Origin: Cognatilysobacter xinjiangensis
Lineage (GTDB): Bacteria > Pseudomonadota > Gammaproteobacteria > Xanthomonadales > Xanthomonadaceae
Direction of reading: 5' to 3'
DNA: 64,000 bases
Assembly: GCF_014651995.1 (NCBI RefSeq)
Contig: NZ_BMXY01000001.1
Span: 992,001-1,056,000, forward strand
The notes beneath the pieces are model-generated. The model ran no database searches, had not been told where the DNA came from, and saw only the letters and a program-made list of their open reading frames with translations. How positions within the stretch are numbered: the stretch's first letter is position 1; each line of letters starts with the position of its first letter. This document shows positions 42,724-51,709 of the stretch, piece after piece. A program made the translations under genes and the position numbers.

Positions 42724-44154
42724 ATGCGCCTCAACCACTGGATCGATGGACGCGCGGCCCCGCCTGCTGCGGATGCCTGGATAGAGGTGCACGAGCCGGC
42801 GAACGGGCGCCTTCTCGGCGAGGTCGCGGCCGGCGATGCGCGCGACGTCGCGGCTGCCGTCGCAGCCGCGCGTGCGGCCTTCCCAGCGTGGTCCGGCTTG
42901 CGAAACAGTGAGCGTTCGCGCTGGCTCGAACGGCTGGCCGATGCGCTGGAGGCGCGGCTCGAGGGCTTCGCCCGCGCCGAGTCGCGCGATGCCGGCAAGC
43001 CGCTGAGGCTCGCGCGCACCGTCGACATTCCCCGCGCCGTCGCCAACCTGCGCTTCTTCGCCCATGCGGCGACGCAGTTCGCGAGCGAGGCACACCACGG
43101 CGAGGCCGGGCTCAACTACACGCTGCGCACGCCGCTCGGTCCTATCACGGCGATCTCGCCGTGGAATCTGCCGCTGTACCTGCTGACCTGGAAGATCGCG
43201 CCGGCGCTGGCCGCGGGCAACACGGTCGTCGCCAAGCCGTCGGAAGTGACGCCGTGGACGGCGACGCTGCTCGCCGAGCTCTCGGGCGAGATCGGGCTGC
43301 CGCCCGGCGTGCTGAACCTTGTCCACGGGCGGGGCCCGGAGGTCGGTGAGCCGCTCGTTACGCACCCGGACATCAAGGCCGTTACCTTCACCGGCAGCAC
43401 CGGCGTCGGGCGGCGGATCGCGGGTCTCGCGTCGCCACTGCTGAAGAAGGTCTCGCTGGAACTCGGCGGCAAGAACGCGACGCTCGTGTTCGCCGACAGC
43501 GCGTGGCGCGACCATCTCGACCTGCTGGTGCGCTCGGCGTTCCAGAACACCGGCCAGATCTGCCTGTGCGGGTCGCGGCTGCTGGTCGAGCGATCGATCC
43601 ACGACGAATTCGCCGAAGCCTTCGTCGAGCGCGTGCGGGCGCTGCGGGTCGGCGATCCCGCCGACGATGCTACGGACATGGGCCCGCTGGTCTCGCAGGC
43701 GCATTTCGACAAGGTGATTGCGGCGATCGGCCACGCTCGCGACGAAGGCGGCCGAGTGCTGTGCGGCGGCGGGCGCATCGACCGGCCGGGTTGGTACGTC
43801 GAGCCCACGGTGATCGATGGGCTCGGCGCCGACTGCGCGACCAACCGCGACGAGATCTTCGGCCCCGTCGCCACGCTGCAGGCCTTCGACGACGAAGCGC
43901 ATGCGCTCGAGCTGGCCAACTGCGGCGACTACGGACTGTCCGCGTCGGTGTGGACGCGCGACCTCGGCCGCGCGCACCGACTGGCCGGCGCCCTGCGCGT
44001 GGGCATGGTCTGGATCAACACCTGGATGCAGCGCGACCTGCGCACGCCCTTCGGCGGCACCGGCGCTTCCGGCCTCGGCCGCGAAGGCGGCTGGGAAGCG
44101 ATGCGTTTCTTCACCGAACCCAAAAATGTCGGCCTCTGCCTGGAGAACTGCTGA
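42724..44154 (+). CDS. 2-aminomuconate 6-semialdehyde dehydrogenase (ALDH)
   Basis: A 476-aa NAD-dependent aldehyde dehydrogenase. Glu246 (VSLELGGKN) and catalytic Cys280 (NTGQICLCGSR) are present, as is the substrate-site FTGSTGVGRRIAG. The closest families by character are 2-aminomuconate and 2-hydroxymuconate semialdehyde dehydrogenases; the neighbours (ACMS decarboxylase, aminomuconate deaminase) favour the former. It oxidises the product of ACMS decarboxylase. Start ATG 42724 has GGGAG upstream; ATG 42709, overlapping the SDR stop, is an alternative. The TGATG junction couples it to the carbonic anhydrase. Confidence 0.88.
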   Translation: MRLNHWIDGRAAPPAADAWIEVHEPANGRLLGEVAAGDARDVAAAVAAARAAFPAWSGLRNSERSRWLERLADALEARLEGFARAESRDAGKPLRLARTVDIPRAVANLRFFAHAATQFASEAHHGEAGLNYTLRTPLGPITAISPWNLPLYLLTWKIAPALAAGNTVVAKPSEVTPWTATLLAELSGEIGLPPGVLNLVHGRGPEVGEPLVTHPDIKAVTFTGSTGVGRRIAGLASPLLKKVSLELGGKNATLVFADSAWRDHLDLLVRSAFQNTGQICLCGSRLLVERSIHDEFAEAFVERVRALRVGDPADDATDMGPLVSQAHFDKVIAAIGHARDEGGRVLCGGGRIDRPGWYVEPTVIDGLGADCATNRDEIFGPVATLQAFDDEAHALELANCGDYGLSASVWTRDLGRAHRLAGALRVGMVWINTWMQRDLRTPFGGTGASGLGREGGWEAMRFFTEPKNVGLCLENC

Positions 44155-44819
44155 TGACGGAGACCCTGGACGACCTGCTGGCCCGCAACCGCGAGTGGTC
44201 CGCGCGTATCGAACGCGAGGACCCGGGCTTCTTTTCGCGACTTTCGGGCCAGCAGGCGCCCGAATTCCTCTGGATCGGTTGCTCGGATTCGCGCGTGCCG
44301 GCCAACCAGATCATCGACATGGCGCCGGGCGAGGTGTTCGTGCACCGCAACGTCGCCAACGTCGTCGTGCACACCGACCTCAACTGCCTGTCGGTGCTGC
44401 AGTTCGCGGTGGACGTACTGAAGGTCAAGCACATCCTCGTCGTCGGTCATTACGGCTGCGGCGGCGTGCTGGCCGCGCTGACACGGCAGCGACTCGGCCT
44501 CGCCGACAATTGGGTGCGCCACGTGACCGACGTGGCGGAGAAGCACGTCGAGCGGTTGCAAGCGCTGCCCGACGCGCAGGCCAGGCACGACCGGCTGTGT
44601 GAGCTGAACGCGCTCGAACAGGTGGTTAACGTGTCGCACACCACCATCCTCCGGGATGCATGGGCGCGGGGTCAGGACATCACCGTCCACGCGTGGGTCT
44701 ACAGCCTGCGCAACGGGCTGGTGACCGACCTGGGGCTGCACGTCGACGGGCGCACCGACCTGCCCGCCGCCTATGCACACGCGCTGGACCACATCGAAGC
44801 CACGGAGCGAACCGCATGA
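44154..44819 (+). CDS. can: Beta-carbonic anhydrase
   Basis: A 221-aa zinc enzyme that interconverts CO2 and bicarbonate. Zinc ligands Cys43, His99 and Cys102 and the catalytic dyad Asp45-Arg47 ([19 protein letters not shown]) are all present; the Can-type tail ([19 protein letters not shown]) matches E. coli Can (220 aa). It is embedded in the kynurenine block with one-base and four-base overlaps on its two sides, so it is co-made with the enzymes for steps that release CO2 (ACMS decarboxylation). That functional link is inference. Confidence 0.95.
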   Translation: MTETLDDLLARNREWSARIEREDPGFFSRLSGQQAPEFLWIGCSDSRVPANQIIDMAPGEVFVHRNVANVVVHTDLNCLSVLQFAVDVLKVKHILVVGHYGCGGVLAALTRQRLGLADNWVRHVTDVAEKHVERLQALPDAQARHDRLCELNALEQVVNVSHTTILRDAWARGQDITVHAWVYSLRNGLVTDLGLHVDGRTDLPAAYAHALDHIEATERTA

Positions 44820-45250
44820 GCGAGAGCGACAGCATCATCCTCAAGGGCCACGCCCCCCGGCCCGTCGGCAGCTACCCGCATGCACGACGCGCGGGCAACC
44901 TGCTGCTGCTGTCGGGCATCGGCCCGCGGGACCCCGACACCAACCAGGTGGCCGGCGACGTACGCGACGCGGACGGCAAACTGCTGAGCTACGACATCGA
45001 GGCGCAGTGCCGCTCGGTGTTCCGCAACGTGCGCGCGGTCCTGACGGCGGCCGGCGCCGGTCTCGAGGACCTGATCGACGTCACCGTCTACCTCACCGAC
45101 CTGCCGCACGACTTCCGCGTATTCAACGAGATCTGGGCGGAGTATTTCCCCGACCCGGCGAATGCCCCCTGCCGCACGACCGTCGGCGTCAGCTACCTGC
45201 CTACGCCGATCGCCGTCGAAATGAAGTGCGTGGCGGTGCTGAAGTCATGA
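44816..45250 (+). CDS. 2-aminomuconate deaminase (RidA family)
   Basis: A 144-aa RidA/YjgF-fold protein. Residues of the fold include [23 protein letters not shown] and the conserved Arg in [11 protein letters not shown]. Generic RidA proteins deaminate reactive imines; this version, with [10 protein letters not shown] and the longer middle loop, resembles the 2-aminomuconate deaminases of nitrobenzene and kynurenine pathways, and the operon supports that. It would release ammonia from 2-aminomuconate to give 4-oxalocrotonate. Overlaps both neighbours by 4 nt. Confidence 0.85.
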   Translation: MSESDSIILKGHAPRPVGSYPHARRAGNLLLLSGIGPRDPDTNQVAGDVRDADGKLLSYDIEAQCRSVFRNVRAVLTAAGAGLEDLIDVTVYLTDLPHDFRVFNEIWAEYFPDPANAPCRTTVGVSYLPTPIAVEMKCVAVLKS

Positions 45251-45798
45251 GCCTGCCCGGTGCGCTGAACCTGCAGGCCTGGGTGGACGAGCATCGCGAG
45301 CTGCTCAAGCCGCCGGTGGGCAACAAGTGCATCGTCGACGGCGACTACATCGTGATGATCGTCGGCGGGCCGAACGCGCGCACCGACTACCACTTCGAGG
45401 AAGGCCCCGAGTTCTTCTATCAGCTCGAGGGCGAGATGGTGCTGCGCATCCAGGAGGACGGCGCGGTGCGCGACATACCGATCCGCGCCGGCGAGATGTT
45501 CTACCTGCCGCCGCGCGTCCCGCACAGCCCGCAGCGCAGCGAGGGCGGCGTGGGGCTCGTCATCGAGCGCCGGCGCCTCGCCCATGAGGACGATGCGCTG
45601 ATGTGGTTCTGCGAGCGCTGCAACGCCAAGGTGTACGAGGAATTCTTCCACCTCGTCGACATCGAGCAGGACTTCTTCCGCGTGTTCGAGCGCTTCTACC
45701 GCAGCGACGAGCTGCGCACCTGCAAGGCCTGCGGGCACCTCAACCCGCGCCCGAACCGCTACGAGCTGCAGGCGACGAGCGAAGCCGACGTCACCTGA
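45247..45798 (+). CDS. nbaC: 3-hydroxyanthranilate 3,4-dioxygenase
   Basis: A 183-aa cupin dioxygenase that opens 3-hydroxyanthranilate to 2-amino-3-carboxymuconate semialdehyde (ACMS). Fe(II) ligands His49, Glu55 and His93 fit the family pattern, and Arg45 is in the substrate-binding NART. The C-terminal rubredoxin-like site of bacterial enzymes is intact: Cys122/Cys125 (FCERC) and Cys159/Cys162 (CKAC). ACMS either cyclises to quinolinate (for NAD) or is decarboxylated by the next gene's product. A hairpin separates it from that gene. Confidence 0.95.
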   Translation: MSLPGALNLQAWVDEHRELLKPPVGNKCIVDGDYIVMIVGGPNARTDYHFEEGPEFFYQLEGEMVLRIQEDGAVRDIPIRAGEMFYLPPRVPHSPQRSEGGVGLVIERRRLAHEDDALMWFCERCNAKVYEEFFHLVDIEQDFFRVFERFYRSDELRTCKACGHLNPRPNRYELQATSEADVT

Positions 45799-45803
45799 GG
45801 CCG

Positions 45804-45831
45804 CGACGCGGGTGCCGCGGCGCCCGCGTCG
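45804..45831 (+). other. Strong intercistronic hairpin before the ACMS decarboxylase gene
   Basis: CGACGCGGG (45804-45812) pairs with CCCGCGTCG (45823-45831), and two further inner pairs extend the stem to 11 bp around a 6-nt loop. It is followed by GTTATCTTC. It is the only sizeable gap (69 bp) in an otherwise overlapping stretch from 41.9 kb, so it may attenuate transcription or alter mRNA decay between the dioxygenase and decarboxylase genes. Confidence 0.55.
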
Positions 45832-45867
45832 GTTATCTTCTGGGCGTCCCCGCCGCGCCGCCGCCCG

Positions 45868-46878
45868 ATGCTGAAGATCGATACCCACGCCCACTACCTG
45901 CCGCGCGACTGGCCCGACCTCGCGCGCAAGTACGGCGACCCGCGGTTCCCGGTCATCCACCACACCGACGATGGCCGCCACCGCATCTACAAGGACGGGC
46001 GCTTCTTCCGCGAGATCTTCAGCAAGACCTGGGACCCGCAGGAGCGCATCGACGACTACGCGCGCTTCGGCGTGCAGGTGCAGGTGATCAGCACCGTGCC
46101 GGTGATGTTCAGCTACTGGGCGAAGCCGCAGCACGCGCTGGAGCTGCACCAGGCGCTCAACGACCACATGGCGCAGGCGGTGAACGATTTCCCGCGGCAC
46201 TACGCCGGCATCGGCACGGTGCCGCTGCAGTCGCCACGCCTCGCAGTGCAGGAGCTCGAGCGTTGCATGGACCAGCTGGGCCTGCAGGGCGTGCAGATCG
46301 GCAGCCACATCGGCGACTGGAACCTGGACGCGCCGGAGCTGTTCGAGTTCTTCCAGGCGGCCAGCGAGCTCGGCGCGGCCATCCTCGTGCACCCCTGGGA
46401 CATGATGGGGAGCGAGTCGATGCCGAAGTACTGGCTGCCATGGCTGGTCGGCATGCCCGCCGAGCAGTCCCGTGCCGCCTGCTGCCTCATCTTCGGCGGC
46501 GTGCTCGAGCGCCTGCCCAAGCTCAAGATCTGCCTCGCGCACGGCGGCGGTTCGTTCCCTTACACCATCGGTCGCATCGAGCATGGCTTCAACATGCGCC
46601 CCGACCTCGTCGCCACCGACAATCCGCGCAATCCGCGCGATTACATCTCGCGCCTGTATTTCGATTCCTGGGTCGCCGACCCGCGCGCGCTGCAGTACCT
46701 GCTCGACACCTGCGGTGCGCGCCGCGTGATGCTCGGCACCGACTATCCCTTCCCGCTCGGCGAGCAGGAACCGGGCGCCGGCATCGCCGCGCTCGCGCTC
46801 TCCGATGCGGACCGGGCCCGCCTGTACCACGGCACCGCGCTGGAATGGCTCGGCCTGCCGCTCTCCCGATTCGCATGA
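45868..46878 (+). CDS. nbaD: 2-amino-3-carboxymuconate-6-semialdehyde decarboxylase (ACMSD)
   Basis: A 336-aa zinc amidohydrolase-fold decarboxylase. The metal ligands are visible: His7 and His9 (DTHAHY), His175 (ILVHPWDMM) and Asp292 (LGTDYPF), plus catalytic His225 (LAHGGGSF). It diverts ACMS from quinolinate to 2-aminomuconate semialdehyde, so it commits carbon to catabolism and limits NAD precursor. Length equals characterised bacterial enzymes (about 334 aa). Only 4 nt separate it from kynU. Confidence 0.95.
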   Translation: MLKIDTHAHYLPRDWPDLARKYGDPRFPVIHHTDDGRHRIYKDGRFFREIFSKTWDPQERIDDYARFGVQVQVISTVPVMFSYWAKPQHALELHQALNDHMAQAVNDFPRHYAGIGTVPLQSPRLAVQELERCMDQLGLQGVQIGSHIGDWNLDAPELFEFFQAASELGAAILVHPWDMMGSESMPKYWLPWLVGMPAEQSRAACCLIFGGVLERLPKLKICLAHGGGSFPYTIGRIEHGFNMRPDLVATDNPRNPRDYISRLYFDSWVADPRALQYLLDTCGARRVMLGTDYPFPLGEQEPGAGIAALALSDADRARLYHGTALEWLGLPLSRFA

Positions 46879-46882
46879 TTCC

Positions 46883-48160
46883 ATGACCGATATCTGCAAC
46901 GACGCGTACGCAGCCCGGCTCGACGCCGCCGATCCGCTGCGCGACTTCCGCGACGAGTTCCTGATCCCGAAACACGCCGGTGAGCCGATGGCCTACTTCG
47001 TCGGCAATTCGCTCGGCTTGCAGCCGCGCGGCGCGCGCGCGCACGTCGAAACCGTGCTGCGCAAATGGGAGGAGGAAGGCGTCGAGGGCCACTTCACCGG
47101 CGACGCGCAGTGGATGCGCTATCACGAGCTTGTCCGCGAGCCGCTGGCACGGCTGGTCGGTGCGACGCCGCTCGAGGTGGTCGCGATGAATACACTGACC
47201 GCGAACCTCCACTTCCTGATGGTCAGTTTCTATCGGCCTACGCGCGAGCGCCCGGCGATCCTGATCGAGGCCGGCTCGTTCCCGTCGGATCGCCACGCCA
47301 CCGCATCGCAGGTGCGCTTCCACGGCTTCGATCCCGCGACCGACCTGATCGAGGTCGAGCCCGACGAGGCGAACGGCACCATCTCGATGGCCGCCATCCG
47401 GCGGGCGATCGACGCGAACCGCGACCGACTCGCGCTGGTGCTGTGGCCGGGCGTGCAGTACCGCACGGGGCAGGCGTTCGACCTGAAGGCGATCGCCCGC
47501 CTCGCGCACGATGCCGGCGCGCTCTGCGGCTTCGACCTCGCGCATGCGGTCGGCAATATCGACGTCGAGCTGCACGACAGCGACGCCGACTTCGCAGCGT
47601 GGTGCCATTACAAGTACGTCAACTCCGGCCCGGGCGCGGTCGCGGGCGCATTCGTGCACGAGCGCCACTCGCGCGAGGACGTGCCGCGCTTCGCCGGTTG
47701 GTGGGGCCATGACCCGTCCTCGCGTTTCCGAATGGGCCCGGAGTTCGTGCCGGCCGCTGGCGCCGATGGCTGGCAGCTGAGCAATCCGCCAATCCTCGCG
47801 ATGGCGCCGCTGCGTGCGTCGCTGGAACTGTTCGACCGGGCGGGCCTGCCGGCGCTGCGCGAGAAGTCGCGCTCGCTCACGGGGTACCTGGAGTCGCTGA
47901 TCCACGCACGCCTGGCCGACGTGCTCGACCTGCTCACGCCGCGCGATCCCGCGCAGCGCGGCTGCCAGCTCTCGCTGCGGGTGCGCGGCGGTCGCGACCA
48001 GGGCCGCGCGCTCTTCGACCATCTCGCCGCGCACGGTGTGCTGGGCGACTGGCGCGAACCTGACGTGATCCGCATCTCTCCCGCGCCGCTCTACAACACG
48101 CACGCGGACGTGCTGCGTTTCGTGCGCCAGGTGGAACGATGGGCGGGCCGGGCGGACTGA
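46883..48160 (+). CDS. kynU: Kynureninase
   Basis: A 425-aa PLP enzyme that splits 3-hydroxykynurenine (or kynurenine) to 3-hydroxyanthranilate (or anthranilate) and alanine. The PLP lysine is Lys244 (WCHYKYVNSGPG); the cofactor/substrate block YFVGNSLGLQPRG is near the N-terminus. Start ATG 46883. It supplies the substrate of the dioxygenase gene upstream. A 114-bp gap with no strong feature separates it from kmo. Confidence 0.96.
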   Translation: MTDICNDAYAARLDAADPLRDFRDEFLIPKHAGEPMAYFVGNSLGLQPRGARAHVETVLRKWEEEGVEGHFTGDAQWMRYHELVREPLARLVGATPLEVVAMNTLTANLHFLMVSFYRPTRERPAILIEAGSFPSDRHATASQVRFHGFDPATDLIEVEPDEANGTISMAAIRRAIDANRDRLALVLWPGVQYRTGQAFDLKAIARLAHDAGALCGFDLAHAVGNIDVELHDSDADFAAWCHYKYVNSGPGAVAGAFVHERHSREDVPRFAGWWGHDPSSRFRMGPEFVPAAGADGWQLSNPPILAMAPLRASLELFDRAGLPALREKSRSLTGYLESLIHARLADVLDLLTPRDPAQRGCQLSLRVRGGRDQGRALFDHLAAHGVLGDWREPDVIRISPAPLYNTHADVLRFVRQVERWAGRAD

Positions 48161-48274
48161 CGTGGCCGTGCAGCGGACGAATTGCCGCGCCGTCGTGTTC
48201 ATCGGCCTAAACCCCGCACCCGCATGCGCAGGGCCGCGCCTACACTCCCGACTCGACCGCAGGACGGATGCGCC

Positions 48275-49633
48275 GTGAGCGAAAACCGCCACATCACGAT
48301 CATCGGCGCCGGCCTGGCCGGCGCGTTGCTGGCCACACTGCTCGCGCGTCGAGGCTGGTCCGTCGACGTGTACGAGAAGCGCGGCGATCCGCGCGTGGCC
48401 GGCTACGCGGGCGGCCGCTCGATCAACCTCGCGCTCGCCGAACGCGGACGACATGCCCTGCGCATGGCCGACGCGGACGCGGCCGTGATGGGCCACGCGG
48501 TGATGATGCGTGGCCGCATGGTCCACTTCCCGGACGGCCGCACCGACTTGCAGCGATACGGACGCGACGACAGCGAGGTCATCTGGTCGGTGCATCGCGG
48601 CGAGCTCAACATCGTGCTGCTCGACATCGCCGAAGGCGCCGGCGTACGCCTGCATTTCGACCTCGGGCTGGCGGACGTCGACTTCGACCGTCGCATGGCG
48701 GTGTTCGCGACGCCCGATGGTGTACGTCGCGAAGTGGCCTACGAATCGCTGGTCGGCGCCGACGGCGCGGGTTCCGCGCTGCGGCATGCCATGGCGACTG
48801 TCGCGGACCTCGGTGAGCGTGTCGAAAACCTCGGTCACGGCTACAAGGAGCTGGAGATTCCGCCCGCCGCCGACGGAAGCTTCCGCATCGAGCCCAATGC
48901 GCTGCACATCTGGCCGCGCGGCCGCTACATGTGCATCGCGCTTCCGAATGACGAGCGCACGTTCACCGTCACCCTGTTCCTTCCGAGCAGCGGCGAGCCG
49001 AGTTTCGAGACGGTGCGCAACGGTGCGGAGGCGCGCGCGTTCTTCGAGCGCGACTTTGCCGACGCGTCCGCGCTGATTCCGGATCTTGAGCACGATTTCG
49101 ACGCGCATCCGACCGGCGTGCTGGCGACGCTGTACCTCGACCGCTGGCACCTGCGCGGCGATGCCGTGCTCCTCGGCGATGCCGCCCACGCGATGGTGCC
49201 GTTCCACGGCCAGGGCATGAACTGCGCCTTCGAGGACTGCGTCGCGCTGGCCGATCATCTGGAGCGCGCACCCGACCGCGAAGCCGCGTTCGCCGCGTTC
49301 CAGCGGGAGCGGCTGCCGAACGCGCAGGCCATCCAGCAGATGGCGCTCGAGAACTACCTCGAGATGCGCGACCGTGTCGACAACGAGGATTACCTGCTGC
49401 AGCGTGCCCTGGAGCGCGAGCTCGCCGAGCGCCATCCCACGCGCTTCGTGCCGCGCTATTCGATGGTGACGTTCATGCGCCTGCCCTACGCGACGGCCTT
49501 CGAGCGCGGTCGCATCCAGCGCGAGCTGCTGGCCGAGCTCACGCGCGGGCACGAGAGCCTCGACACCGTCGACCGGGCACTCGCGGACCGGCTCGTGGTC
49601 GAGCGCCTCGCGCCGCTGGAGGCCGAGGCGTGA
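48275..49633 (+). CDS. kmo: Kynurenine 3-monooxygenase
   Basis: A 452-aa FAD monooxygenase that uses NADPH and O2 to hydroxylate kynurenine. The Rossmann motif IIGAGLAGALLATLLA (Gly11/13/16), the GGRSINLALAERG block and the FAD-ribityl motif GDAAHAMVPFHGQGMN are present. The start is taken as GTG 48275 (VSENRHITIIGAG), preceded by AGGACGG; an upstream in-frame ATG (48182) would add 31 residues foreign to the family. Length fits P. fluorescens KMO (461 aa). The enzyme acting earlier (tryptophan dioxygenase, formamidase) is not in this window. Overlaps sbcB by GTGA. Confidence 0.95.
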   Translation: MSENRHITIIGAGLAGALLATLLARRGWSVDVYEKRGDPRVAGYAGGRSINLALAERGRHALRMADADAAVMGHAVMMRGRMVHFPDGRTDLQRYGRDDSEVIWSVHRGELNIVLLDIAEGAGVRLHFDLGLADVDFDRRMAVFATPDGVRREVAYESLVGADGAGSALRHAMATVADLGERVENLGHGYKELEIPPAADGSFRIEPNALHIWPRGRYMCIALPNDERTFTVTLFLPSSGEPSFETVRNGAEARAFFERDFADASALIPDLEHDFDAHPTGVLATLYLDRWHLRGDAVLLGDAAHAMVPFHGQGMNCAFEDCVALADHLERAPDREAAFAAFQRERLPNAQAIQQMALENYLEMRDRVDNEDYLLQRALERELAERHPTRFVPRYSMVTFMRLPYATAFERGRIQRELLAELTRGHESLDTVDRALADRLVVERLAPLEAEA

Positions 49634-51069
49634 GCGACAGCTTCCTGTTCTACGACCTCGAGACCTTCGGTGCCTGCCCGCGCCGCAGCCGCATCGCGCA
49701 GTTCGCGGCCATCCGCACCGACGCGAGCCTGCAGCAGGTCGACGACGAGATCTCGTTCTTCGTGAAGCCGGCCGACGACCTGCTGCCCTCGCCGATCGCC
49801 AGCGTCATTACCGGCATCACCCCGCAGCACGCCAGCGACCACGGCGTGAACGAGGCCGAGGCCTTCGCACGCATCCACGATCAAATGATGCGGCCCGGCA
49901 CCTGCACCGCGGGCTACAACTCGATCCGCTTCGATGACGAGTTCGTGCGTTACGGATTCTTCCGCAATTTCTACGACCCTTACGAACGCGAATGGCGCGG
50001 CGGCAACTGCCGCTGGGACCTGCTCGACGTGATGCGCCTCGCGCACGCCCTGCGGCCGGACGGCGTGGAGTGGGTGTATCGCGAGGACGGCACGCCTTCG
50101 TTCACCCTCGAAGGCCTCGGCCACGCCAACGGCGTCCGTATCGGCGACGCGCACGAGGCGCTGAGCGACGTGCGCGCGCTTATCGGGCTGGCCCAGCGGC
50201 TGCGCGCGGCCCAGCCCCGGCTGTGGGATTACTGCCTGCGCCTGCGCGACAAGCGCTTCGCCGGCAGCCTGCTGGACGTCGCCGCGATGAAGCCCGTGCT
50301 GCACGTTTCGCAGCGCTTCCCCGCGAGCCGCCTGTGCGCCGCGCCCGTCATGCCGCTGGCGATGCATCCCCGCGTCGGCAACCGCGTCATCGTGTTCGAC
50401 CTCGCGCAGGATCCCGACATGCTGCTGGCGCTCGCGCCGGAGGCAATCGCCGATCGCCTGTACGTGCGCCAGGACGAACTGCCGGACGGCACGGAACGCA
50501 TCGCGCTCAAGGAGGTCCATCTCAACCGCTGCCCGGCGCTGGTGGCCTGGGATCACCTGCGAGAGGCCGACCTCGCACGGCTGCGCATCGACGCCGCGCA
50601 GGTCGCGCGCCATGCCGAGCGGATCCGCGCGCGTGGCGCCGAGATCGCCGAGAAGGTGCGCCGCGTGTACGCCGCGACGCGCGAGCGCGAGCCCTCGGAC
50701 TGCGACGCGTCGCTCTACGACGGCTTCCTGCCGGACGCCGATCGCCTGCGCTTCCCCGACGTACGCGGCACGCCGCCGCAGCATCTCGCCGGCGCGGATT
50801 TCGGCTTCACCGACGCGCGCTTGCCCGAACTGCTGTTCCGCTACCGCGCCCGCAACTGGCGCGACTCGCTGCGCGACGGCGAGCGCACGCGCTGGGACGG
50901 CTACCGTCGCGAGCGCCTCGCCGACGTCGGGCGCTCCGAGTACACCTTCGACTCGTTCTTCGACGAGATCGGCCAACTGCGGACCGACCGCGCCGACGAC
51001 GCACGCGTACGGGCATTGCTCGACGACGTCGAGGCGTGGGGGCGCGAGTTGCAGACCTCGGTCGCCTGA
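49630..51069 (+). CDS. sbcB: Exodeoxyribonuclease I
   Basis: A 479-aa 3'-to-5' ssDNA exonuclease for recombination and mismatch repair. DEDDh residues are visible: Asp9 and Glu11 (FYDLETFG), the exo II Asp (GYNSIRFDDEF) and the exo III His/Asp (GDAHEALSDVRA); the SH3-like and C-terminal domains follow. Length matches E. coli ExoI (475 aa). The start is GTG 49630, whose GTGA overlaps the kmo stop, so it is translated behind the kynurenine genes although functionally unrelated. Confidence 0.96.
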   Translation: MSDSFLFYDLETFGACPRRSRIAQFAAIRTDASLQQVDDEISFFVKPADDLLPSPIASVITGITPQHASDHGVNEAEAFARIHDQMMRPGTCTAGYNSIRFDDEFVRYGFFRNFYDPYEREWRGGNCRWDLLDVMRLAHALRPDGVEWVYREDGTPSFTLEGLGHANGVRIGDAHEALSDVRALIGLAQRLRAAQPRLWDYCLRLRDKRFAGSLLDVAAMKPVLHVSQRFPASRLCAAPVMPLAMHPRVGNRVIVFDLAQDPDMLLALAPEAIADRLYVRQDELPDGTERIALKEVHLNRCPALVAWDHLREADLARLRIDAAQVARHAERIRARGAEIAEKVRRVYAATREREPSDCDASLYDGFLPDADRLRFPDVRGTPPQHLAGADFGFTDARLPELLFRYRARNWRDSLRDGERTRWDGYRRERLADVGRSEYTFDSFFDEIGQLRTDRADDARVRALLDDVEAWGRELQTSVA

Positions 51070-51148
51070 GCCCCTGTGTCGCCGACGGCAGGCGCTGCAC
51101 ACGGGCCCCACCGCCGAACCGCTACCCTGCCGCGACTCCGGAGGTGCC

Positions 51149-51709
51149 ATGAAGAAGCTGATCGCCCTGTTGGTCCTCGCCCTGCTGGCGTTCGTCGCGT
51201 TCGTCGCGGCGGGGCCGTTCCTCACGGTCAAATCGATCGGCGATGCGGTACAGCGCGGCGACATGCGCACGCTGGAACGCGAAGTCGACTTTCCGCTGGT
51301 GCGGGCCAGCCTCAAGGCCCAGCTCGAGGACTATCTGGCGCGCAGCATGGGCGATCCCTCGACCGACAGCCGCCTGCGCGAACTCGGACGGCAGGTGACG
51401 GCCACGATGACCGGTGGCGTGGTCGACGCACTGGCCACGCCCGCGGGCATTGGCGCGATCCTGCAGGGCCGCAGCGTGATCCGTCGCGCGATGGGCTACC
51501 CCGCCGAACGCAGCGGCGAGCCGGGCGCGGCGTTCGACCCGTTGCGGGATGCGCGTTACAGCTACGAGTCGGGCTCGCGCTTCACGGCCACCGTCAACAA
51601 TGCCGACGGCGTGCCGATCGTCTTCGTCTTCACCCGTGAGGGCATCGACTGGCGTCTCACCGACGTGCGGCTGCCCGTCGACCGGCTGATCGCGAGCCTG
51701 ACCGGCTAG
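51149..51709 (+). CDS. DUF2939 membrane-anchored protein
   Basis: A 186-aa protein with one N-terminal membrane segment (KKLIALLVLALLAFVAFVAA) followed by the DUF2939 pattern: GPFLTVKSIGDAVQRGDMRTLEREVDFPLVRASLK. An excellent Shine-Dalgarno (GGAGGTGCC before ATG) decides the start. Function unknown; the C-terminal beta-rich part is periplasmic if the segment is uncleaved. Its TAG stop shares the palindrome CTAG (51706-51709) with the convergent 5'-nucleotidase gene. Confidence 0.85.
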   Translation: MKKLIALLVLALLAFVAFVAAGPFLTVKSIGDAVQRGDMRTLEREVDFPLVRASLKAQLEDYLARSMGDPSTDSRLRELGRQVTATMTGGVVDALATPAGIGAILQGRSVIRRAMGYPAERSGEPGAAFDPLRDARYSYESGSRFTATVNNADGVPIVFVFTREGIDWRLTDVRLPVDRLIASLTG

